From Clostridia bacterium (GTDB lineage: Bacteria > Bacillota > Clostridia > Christensenellales > Borkfalkiaceae): DNA of 5,097 nucleotides. Shown here in pieces: positions 1 through 4,561 of the stretch; the first letter of the stretch is position 1; each line of letters opens with the position of its first letter. The position numbers and the translations under genes are program-made. Where the stretch lies: the NCBI GenBank assembly GCA_900770685.1, contig CAAGLC010000060.1, forward strand, positions 1 through 5,097. The letters run 5' to 3'. The notes beneath the pieces are model-generated. The model searched no databases and was not told the DNA's origin. It saw only the letters and a program-made list of their open reading frames with translations.

Positions 1-19
1 CACGACGCTCTTCCGATCT
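1..19 (+). other. Residual Illumina TruSeq adapter (artefact)
   Basis: The bases CACGACGCTCTTCCGATCT are identical to the last 19 bases of the Illumina TruSeq universal/read-1 adapter, reading into the insert. Genuine sequence therefore starts at about base 20. The translation supports this: from base 20 the reading frame is a clean ClpC sequence, while the adapter has no relation to the ClpC residues expected upstream. This is untrimmed adapter at a contig end and should be masked. It does not come from the organism. Confidence 0.96.
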
Positions 20-556
20 ATAATGTTACAAATACTTGACGACGGAAGATTAACCGATAGTAAGGGAAGAGTGGTTAGTTTTAAGAATACGATAATCATA
101 CTAACTTCAAACGTCGGCGCAACTGAAGTTGAACAAAAAAAGACACTAGGATTTATTGAGAACAAGAAGGTGGAATACGACAATATGTGCGACAGGTATA
201 TGGACGCGCTAAAATCCAAATTCCGTCCCGAGTTTTTAAATAGGATAGACGAAATTATAGTATTCCATAAACTTGAAAAGGAAGAAACTGCCAAGATTGC
301 AGAAATTCTATTATCTGGGCTTAGAAAAAGACTTGCCGTTATGGACGTCACTATGGAAATAAGCGATAGAGCGATGGAATTAGTAGTAGAAAAAGGATAC
401 GATTCCAATTACGGCGCTCGTCCCCTTAAGAGAGTAATTCAAAGATATATCGAAGACAAATTGTCGGAAGAAATCTTAAAAGGCGAACTCAAGGAAAACA
501 GTAGAGTAGTAGTAGATGAAGAGAACGGCGAGTTCGTGTTTAGAAAATATAACTAA
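20..556 (+). CDS. clpC: ATP-dependent Clp protease ATP-binding subunit ClpC, C-terminal part (5' truncated)
   Basis: This is the end of the second AAA+ module of a ClpC-type Hsp100 unfoldase, a cytoplasmic hexamer that feeds unfolded substrates to ClpP. Counting from the Met at base 23: LQILDDGRLTDS (2-13) follows the lost Walker B region; TSNVGA (28-33) holds the sensor-1 Asn; FRPEFLNRID (67-76) holds the presumed arginine finger; YGARPLKR (130-137) is sensor 2, inside the D2-small C-terminal domain. NVGA rather than NLGS, plus the sequence IIVFHKLEK, favours ClpC over ClpB. Family members are about 810 residues, so roughly 630 N-terminal residues (N-domain, D1, D2 Walker A/B, ClpP-binding loop) lie outside. 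The Met at 23 is internal: the ATA codon at 20-22 supplies the expected Ile before MLQ. The stop is TAA at 554-556. No terminator follows, so read-through into the next gene is likely. ClpE is a less likely alternative. Confidence 0.93.
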   Translation: MMLQILDDGRLTDSKGRVVSFKNTIIILTSNVGATEVEQKKTLGFIENKKVEYDNMCDRYMDALKSKFRPEFLNRIDEIIVFHKLEKEETAKIAEILLSGLRKRLAVMDVTMEISDRAMELVVEKGYDSNYGARPLKRVIQRYIEDKLSEEILKGELKENSRVVVDEENGEFVFRKYN

Positions 557-566
557 TAGACGGGAT

Positions 567-616
567 TTAGGTTAATCGTTTTATAAGCGAAAGGAAAGGC
601 AAAATTAAGAACCTAA
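567..616 (+). repeat. Imperfect inverted repeat in the clpC to TIM-barrel gene gap
   Basis: TTAGGTT (567-573) and AACCTAA (610-616) are exact reverse complements, and three further pairs form beyond a 3-nt bulge. The loop contains the only purine-rich Shine-Dalgarno-like stretch in the gap (AAAGGAAAGG, about 589-598). There is no T-tract, so it does not look like a terminator. It could be an mRNA processing or translation-control hairpin, or chance in AT-rich DNA. Confidence 0.3.
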
Positions 617-634
617 TATGTTAATTATAAGAAG

Positions 635-1432
635 ATGAAAATAGGCATATCCACGGCATCGCTCTTCGGAAGATATTACACCGAAGACGCAATTCAAAAA
701 CTTAATTCGTACAACGTTGAAACGACCGAAGTTTTTTTAGAATCTTATTCTGAATACACCAAAAAATTCGGAAAGAAACTAAAAAAACTAAAAAAGGGGA
801 TGGACGTTCACTCGATACATACTTTAACCACGCAGTTTGAATCTACCTTATATAGCGCTAACGATAGAGCGAGAAAAGAGTCTTTTGATCTTCTTAAGGG
901 AACTGTTGAGGCGGGCAAGCAGATAGGCGCAAAGTATTATACCTTTCACGGTGGCGCTAGAATAAAAAGGACGCCTATGACTATAGATTTTGATAGGGTA
1001 GGAAGAATAACTAATCAAATAATCGAAGAGTGCGCGAAAGGAGGAATAGAGTTAGCGTACGAAAACGTTCATTGGGCGTACTATAACTATATAGGTTTTT
1101 ACGAACAACTTAAAAAAAGAGCGCCCAGCGTAAAGGCAACGCTAGACGTAAAACAGGCAAGACAGTCGGGATTAGATTATAAAGATTTCTTAAAGGAAAT
1201 GGGGAAAGACGTCGTAACCGTACATTTGTCTGACGTCAAAGAAGACGGAAAAATGTGCTTGCCGGGGAGTGGCGTTATAGACTTTAAAAAACTGTTTACA
1301 ATGCTCAACGACTACGGGTTTGACGGCGCTTTAATTACCGAAGTTTATAAAAGCGATTTTGAAACGGAAAAGCAATTGATTGAGTCGTACGAATATATAA
1401 AGGACGTGGCAAAAACTGTTTTCAAAAGGTAA
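635..1432 (+). CDS. TIM-barrel protein, sugar phosphate isomerase/epimerase family (AP endonuclease 2 / xylose isomerase-like fold)
   Basis: This 265-residue cytoplasmic protein is a normal full length for the family. The N-terminus MKIGISTASLFGR is the typical first beta strand, followed by the TEDAI helix and EVFLES strand 2. Candidate divalent-metal or catalytic residues sit at strand ends as expected for this fold: H62 (SIHT), H105 (TFHGG), E143 (AYENVHW), D171 (TLDVKQ), H197 (VTVHLSD) and E236 (ITEVYKS). The fold supports isomerase, epimerase or endonuclease-IV-like chemistry. The substrate cannot be read from the sequence. The start at 635 is the only ATG available: an in-frame stop lies at 614-616 and no other start codon falls between. 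The Shine-Dalgarno is poor, with AAGAAG directly abutting the ATG. It lies 78 bp after clpC on the same strand with no terminator between, so the two may be co-transcribed. A strong hairpin terminator follows. Confidence 0.85.
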   Translation: MKIGISTASLFGRYYTEDAIQKLNSYNVETTEVFLESYSEYTKKFGKKLKKLKKGMDVHSIHTLTTQFESTLYSANDRARKESFDLLKGTVEAGKQIGAKYYTFHGGARIKRTPMTIDFDRVGRITNQIIEECAKGGIELAYENVHWAYYNYIGFYEQLKKRAPSVKATLDVKQARQSGLDYKDFLKEMGKDVVTVHLSDVKEDGKMCLPGSGVIDFKKLFTMLNDYGFDGALITEVYKSDFETEKQLIESYEYIKDVAKTVFKR

Positions 1433-1461
1433 AGCGGTGCGAAAAAATTTAACTGTATAAC

Positions 1462-1511
1462 AAAAAACACACTATATTACATTTATAAAATGGAATATAG
1501 TGTGTTTTTTT
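1462..1511. terminator. Bidirectional intrinsic terminator between convergent genes
   Basis: AAAAAACACACTATATT (1462-1478) pairs perfectly with AATATAGTGTGTTTTTT (1494-1510). After one A/G mismatch, CATTT (1480-1484) pairs with AAATG (1488-1492), giving about 22 base pairs with a 3-nt loop. A run of seven T (1505-1511) lies at the plus-strand exit and six A (1462-1467) give a U-tract on the minus strand. The element can therefore stop both the TIM-barrel transcript and the spoVG transcript, which converge on it. The stem is AT-rich, so its strength comes from length rather than GC content. Confidence 0.88.
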
Positions 1512-1542
1512 CTAAAAAGAATTTTAAAATTAATAACAACTA

Positions 1543-1815
1543 CTACTCTTGTGGTTTAGCCTTTTCTTCTTCAAACGCATTGAGAATAATTTTAATAAGT
1601 TCTTCTCTCATCTCGGTTTTAATAGGATGAGCAACGTCTTTGTATTCGCCTTCGCCAGTCTTTCTGCTCGGCATAGCGATAAAGAAACCTTCGTTACCCT
1701 CTATAACCTTAATATCGTGAACAACGAAACAATCGTCGAAAGTAACCGTTGCCACAGCTTTGAGTTTGCTGTCGTCTTTTTTAACGATGCGAACTCTAAC
1801 GTCCGTAATTTTCAT
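1543..1815 (-). CDS. spoVG: Septation/sporulation regulator SpoVG
   Basis: This 90-residue protein matches the small SpoVG family across its length: MKITDVRVRIV at the N-terminus, the family core FVVHDIKVIEGNEGFFIAMP (30-49) followed by SRKTGEGEYKDVAHPI (50-65), and a C-terminal amphipathic helix ending in a charged tail. SpoVG proteins are cytoplasmic nucleic-acid-binding regulators. In Bacillus they affect asymmetric septation and spore cortex, and in non-sporulating Firmicutes they affect capsule, virulence and cell-wall traits, so the gene alone does not prove sporulation. The start is supported by GAGAGG (complement of 1825-1830) nine bases upstream and by a good promoter at 1849-1877. 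The gene stands alone, convergent with the TIM-barrel gene and divergent from murC. Confidence 0.96.
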   Translation of the reverse strand: MKITDVRVRIVKKDDSKLKAVATVTFDDCFVVHDIKVIEGNEGFFIAMPSRKTGEGEYKDVAHPIKTEMREELIKIILNAFEEEKAKPQE

Positions 1816-1848
1816 AACCTAATACCTCTCTTATCATATGTTAGTTAA

Positions 1849-1877
1849 ATTATAACACAATTAAATTGTAAATACAA
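1849..1877 (-). promoter_or_regulatory. Probable sigma-A promoter for spoVG with extended -10
   Basis: On the minus strand TGTTATAAT (1857 down to 1849) is a perfect -10 hexamer TATAAT preceded by a TGn extension. Seventeen bases further upstream lies TTGTAT (1877-1872), a weak -35, which is common when the -10 is extended. A/T tracts upstream (1880-1907) could act as an UP element. The expected transcript start is near 1842, leaving a short leader that contains the GAGAGG ribosome site. In Bacillus spoVG is a sigma-H target; the elements seen here fit the housekeeping sigma factor better. Confidence 0.7.
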
Positions 1878-1879
1878 CA

Positions 1880-1936
1880 AAATTTTTAAAATTTTTTTAC
1901 AAAAAAAGGGGTTTTTTATTAGTTTTTGGTAAAAAA
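1880..1936. other. A/T-tract-rich divergent intergenic segment
   Basis: Nearly pure alternating A and T homopolymer runs fill the gap between spoVG and murC. They include T7-AC-A7 (1892-1907) and A7-G4-T6 (1901-1917), which overlap and can form alternative small hairpins. Such tracts usually bend DNA and can serve as UP elements. A murC promoter must lie here or just upstream. The candidates I see are weak: TAAAAT (1887-1892) as a -10, or TTTACA (1896-1901) as a -35 with only a poor -10 at 15-17 bp. I cannot assign one. Confidence 0.45.
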
Positions 1937-1948
1937 TGGCACGTTTTT

Positions 1949-3313
1949 ATGAGTTTTGGCATATCGTGTAGCATGTGCGATAAATATTCATTTGGTAAAT
2001 ATAAAAAAATCTATTTTATAGGAATAGGTGGAATCGGTATGAGCGCTCTAGCGAAACATTGCTTGAGTGAAAAAATAACCGTGCTAGGAAGCGATAAATC
2101 GCGAAACGGTATGGTCAAGCAGTTGAAAGATATGGGAATACCGGTTAAAGCAAAAAGAGATACGGCGAGCATTGAAGATTGCGACGCCGTAGTTTACACC
2201 TCTGCGGTAAAACTAACCGACGAAGAAATATTAATCACGAGAGAAAAGGGAATACCTATAATTAAAAGGAGTGAACTGTTAGGTGAAATAGTAAAAGGTT
2301 ATAGCGATTCAATAGCCGTATGCGGTTGCCACGGAAAAACTACAACGACGGCAATGATGTCTAAAATTTTAATTGAAGCCAAAGTCGAGCCGACGGTATT
2401 TTTAGGAGGCAACGATAAAGAGTTTGGTAATTATAGACACGGTAAGGGTAAAACGGTGGTTTACGAGGCGTGTGAATATAAAAAGAATTTTTTAGACACA
2501 AGAGCAAAAACGGTCGTAGTAACGAATATCGACAACGACCACCTAGACAGTTATAAAGATTTAAACGAGCAGATAGATTGCGTAAACCAATTCATAAAAG
2601 GGAGCGTTGCGGTAATTAACGCCGACGATAAAAACTCTAAAAATCTGTTTTGCCCTAGTATGATAACCTACGGGATAGAAAATAGGGCAACCTATCAAGC
2701 AAAACGCATAAGGGAAGATGAAAACGGCGTAGCGTTCACGGTTTACGGTTACGGCATAAGGCTAGGCAGAATAAGGCTTAATCTAAAGGGCAAATATAAC
2801 GTGCAAAATGCGTTAAGCGTGATAGCCGTTGCAATCGAAAGAAGAATAAGTTTTAAGGTCATAAGTAACGCTCTTAAGGGATTTAGTGGCGTCGGTGGAA
2901 GAAACGAACGTGTGGGAGAATACTTAGGACGTCCGTTATATTTAGATTACGCCCATCATCCATCAGAGTTAAACGCAATCTTGAAAGCGATAGAAGATTT
3001 AGAGCAAACGCTCATAATATTTCAACCGCACACTTATTCGAGAACGAGAATTCTTTTAGATGATTTCGTTAAGGTGCTTAGTGGAAACTTTCCATTAATA
3101 TTGTATAAAACCTTTCCCGCAAGAGAGAGGTATGACCAAAAGGGTAGCGCAAAAACCTTATATAATATATTAGGCAAGGTTAAAAATAGAGTATATTATG
3201 CAGATAAGTTATCTCAAATAGACCAAATAATAAAGGCAAGTGAAAAGGTTAATAAAATATACGTAATAGGCGCTGGAGATTTGGGGGCGATAATGCGAAA
3301 TAAAAAACTTTAG
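1949..3313 (+). CDS. murC: UDP-N-acetylmuramate--L-alanine ligase MurC
   Basis: This cytoplasmic ligase adds L-Ala to UDP-MurNAc with ATP, the first amino-acid step of peptidoglycan precursor synthesis. The 454 residues are the usual length. Domain 1 has the UDP-binding loop FIGIGGIGMSALA (23-35). The Mur ligase central domain has the P-loop GCHGKTTTT (126-134), YEACEY (172-177) and NIDNDHLD (193-200). The C-terminal domain has the conserved Asn of KYNVQNALS (282-290), DYAHHPSE (333-340), FQPHTYSRT (358-366) and GAGDLG (441-446). Two family signatures are altered: GTHGK reads GCHGK, and the usual RRFE-type element reads GRNE (317-320). Neither the Met at 1949 nor an internal Met at 1973 has a Shine-Dalgarno. 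The later one would leave 12 residues before IYFIGIGG, close to many clostridial homologues, so the true start is uncertain. It is divergent from spoVG. Confidence 0.95.
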   Translation: MSFGISCSMCDKYSFGKYKKIYFIGIGGIGMSALAKHCLSEKITVLGSDKSRNGMVKQLKDMGIPVKAKRDTASIEDCDAVVYTSAVKLTDEEILITREKGIPIIKRSELLGEIVKGYSDSIAVCGCHGKTTTTAMMSKILIEAKVEPTVFLGGNDKEFGNYRHGKGKTVVYEACEYKKNFLDTRAKTVVVTNIDNDHLDSYKDLNEQIDCVNQFIKGSVAVINADDKNSKNLFCPSMITYGIENRATYQAKRIREDENGVAFTVYGYGIRLGRIRLNLKGKYNVQNALSVIAVAIERRISFKVISNALKGFSGVGGRNERVGEYLGRPLYLDYAHHPSELNAILKAIEDLEQTLIIFQPHTYSRTRILLDDFVKVLSGNFPLILYKTFPARERYDQKGSAKTLYNILGKVKNRVYYADKLSQIDQIIKASEKVNKIYVIGAGDLGAIMRNKKL

Positions 3314-3341
3314 CGAGGGCAAAAATTTTATCTAAAAACGA

Positions 3342-3375
3342 TTGCAAAATAGTTTTCTTTAGGTTATTATATAAT
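3342..3375 (+). promoter_or_regulatory. Probable promoter of the lactate/malate dehydrogenase gene
   Basis: TTGCAA (3342-3347) and TATTAT (3365-3370) are separated by exactly 17 bases and match the sigma-A consensus at 4/6 and 5/6 positions. A perfect TATAAT (3370-3375) overlaps the end of this -10 but lacks a -35 at normal spacing. Transcription would start at about 3377-3382, giving a short leader before GGAGG (3399-3403), which lies eight bases from the ATG at 3412. No terminator was seen after murC, so read-through from murC is also possible. Confidence 0.6.
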
Positions 3376-3411
3376 AGAGGAAAATTTGACGAACTAACGG
3401 AGGACGGATTA

Positions 3412-4380
3412 ATGACGTTAAAGAATAGAAAGATTTCAATATTGGGCGCAGGCAACGTAGGAGCGACCATTGCTTATGCTTTAACGTTGTCCGATATTTG
3501 CTCTGAAATCGTTTTAGTTGATATAAACAAAGAAAAAGCAGAAGGCGAGGCGTTAGACTGCGCGCAATGCAGAGCGTGCGTACCGTCAAAGACCATTCGT
3601 TGCGGAGAGTATAAAGACGTTAAAGGGTCTGACGTAATAGTTGTAACTTTCGGTATAGGAAGAAAGCCCGGACAATCGAGATTAGATCTCGCTAAAGTAA
3701 ACGTAGGAATTTTAAGAAGCGTAATCGGTGAAGTTGCGAAAATCGAACCAAATGCAATATACGTAATCGTAAGCAATCCCGTTGACGTTTTGACGTATGA
3801 AACGATAAAAAGCACGGGGCTTCCTGTAAATCAAATAATAGGAACGGGAACTTTGTTAGACAGTAATAGGCTTAACGAAGCGATTGCAAATTATTGCAAG
3901 GTTGACGTAAGCAACGTTAACTCGGTAGTATTAGGTGAACACGGGGACGCTTGTATTGCTCCTTTCTCACTCGCAACGGTATTTGGCTATCCGCTTATTG
4001 ATTACTGCAAAAAGTTTTTAGGATATAAAGAAGAAGAAATCGAAGAAAACCTTAAAGAAATTTATAAGAATATGGTTTTATCCGGCGCAAAAATAATAAA
4101 AGCAAAAGGCGCAACCTTTTATGCGATAGGCGCTTCAACCGTACAACTTATAAAAGCGATATTTAGTGATTCGCACGTAGTTATGCCGTTATCGACCTTA
4201 GTAAACGGGGAATATGGCGCAAAAGATATGTGTATGGGAGTTCCTTGTGTAATAGGGGCTAACGGCGTTGAAAGAATCTTAGAATTACCTTTAACCGAAA
4301 AGGAAGAAAAGGAATTTAAGGAGTGTATTGAAAGATTTAACCAAACTTACGATGCTTTAGAAGTTAGAAAAGAAAGATAA
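3412..4380 (+). CDS. ldh: L-lactate/malate dehydrogenase family protein (substrate ambiguous)
   Basis: This is a cytoplasmic NAD-dependent 2-hydroxyacid dehydrogenase of the LDH/MDH fold; 322 residues is normal. The Rossmann loop is GAGNVGAT (12-19) with acidic D37 (LVDIN) favouring NAD. Active-site residues are present: mobile-loop R90, N122 of SNPVDV, D150 and R153 of LDSNR, and catalytic H177 of GEHGD. GTGTLLDS (144-151) and T235 in KGATFYA resemble LDH. However, the specificity position (Gln102 in standard LDH numbering, in GxxQKPGE) is Arg84 here (GIGRKPGQSR), as in malate dehydrogenases. LDH would recycle NADH by reducing pyruvate; MDH would interconvert malate and oxaloacetate. The N-terminal half is unusually Cys-rich (C50, C53, C56, C64). 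The start is set by GGAGG eight bases upstream and a promoter at 3342-3375. The riboswitch begins 21 bases after the stop. Family assignment is firm, substrate is not. Confidence 0.9.
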   Translation: MTLKNRKISILGAGNVGATIAYALTLSDICSEIVLVDINKEKAEGEALDCAQCRACVPSKTIRCGEYKDVKGSDVIVVTFGIGRKPGQSRLDLAKVNVGILRSVIGEVAKIEPNAIYVIVSNPVDVLTYETIKSTGLPVNQIIGTGTLLDSNRLNEAIANYCKVDVSNVNSVVLGEHGDACIAPFSLATVFGYPLIDYCKKFLGYKEEEIEENLKEIYKNMVLSGAKIIKAKGATFYAIGASTVQLIKAIFSDSHVVMPLSTLVNGEYGAKDMCMGVPCVIGANGVERILELPLTEKEEKEFKECIERFNQTYDALEVRKER

Positions 4381-4401
4381 AAAAATCTAACTTAATTAAA
4401 A

Positions 4402-4507
4402 GTAAGAGGGAGTAGTTGATGCTTAAATAGCATATGCGTCGTCGTCAGTACAGCCGAAGGGCTCGGTGGCGCAGGTTACTTTAGAAGTAATTTAACGAGA
4501 CTTTTAC
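4402..4507 (+). ncRNA. yybP-ykoY manganese riboswitch (aptamer)
   Basis: Sequence and fold match the yybP-ykoY Mn2+ aptamer. P1 is GTAAGAG (4402-4408) with CTTTTAC (4501-4507), seven pairs including one G-U. It runs straight into the conserved loop GGAGTAG (4409-4415). P2 is ATGCT/AGCAT (4419-4423/4429-4433). P3 is TGCGTC/GGCGCA (4435-4440/4468-4473), followed by the conserved GTCGTCA (4441-4447), an apical AGCC-GAAG-GGCT hairpin (4452-4463) and CGGT on the return side. P4 is TTACTT/AAGTAA (4476-4481/4485-4490), then TTTAACGAGA (4491-4500), equivalent to the TTTAGCAAGA of the Lactococcus lactis aptamer as I recall it. In the known class, Mn2+ bridges the two internal loops and turns expression on. 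No clear promoter is visible just upstream. Confidence 0.92.
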
Positions 4508-4534
4508 CGTTATCAAACGGTAAAGGTCTTTTTT
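4498..4534 (+). terminator. Riboswitch-controlled intrinsic terminator
   Basis: AGACTTTTACCGTT (4498-4511) pairs with AACGGTAAAGGTCT (4516-4529) around the loop ATCA, with a single T-G wobble, followed by a T-run (4529-4534). The whole 3' strand of riboswitch P1 (4501-4507) lies inside the terminator 5' arm. P1 and the terminator are therefore mutually exclusive: Mn2+ binding should hold P1, block the terminator and allow transcription of the permease. Without Mn2+ the hairpin should stop RNA polymerase 28 bases before the permease start, and it can also end any transcript coming from ldh. Confidence 0.93.
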
Positions 4535-4561
4535 AATAAAAAACAAAGGAAGGGAAGGAAA

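Noticed and set aside
1549..1848. Plus-strand open frame of 99 codons across spoVG
   Set aside because: It is the antisense shadow of spoVG, is Phe-rich, has no ribosome site or recognisable domain, and the minus-strand product is a clear SpoVG.
3559..3603. Ferredoxin-like Fe-S site in the dehydrogenase
   Set aside because: Only three closely spaced Cys plus one more lie in a Rossmann-domain helix. There is no CP motif and LDH-fold enzymes are not known to carry such clusters.
3249..3815. Minus-strand open frames opposite the murC end and the start of the dehydrogenase gene
   Set aside because: They are antisense to strongly supported genes, have no family resemblance or Shine-Dalgarno, and have shadow-like composition.
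4361..4393. AAGTTAGA/TCTAACTT inverted repeat spanning the ldh stop codon, considered as an ldh terminator
   Set aside because: It has eight AT-rich pairs with a 17-nt loop and no following T-tract. It is too weak for an intrinsic terminator.
4402..4534. Alternative identity as a Na+ (DUF1646) or Li+ (nhaA) riboswitch, suggested by the transporter type
   Set aside because: The GGAGTAG loop, GTCGTCA segment, TTTAACGAGA tail and the P1/terminator overlap all match yybP-ykoY, so the Mn2+ class explains the sequence fully.
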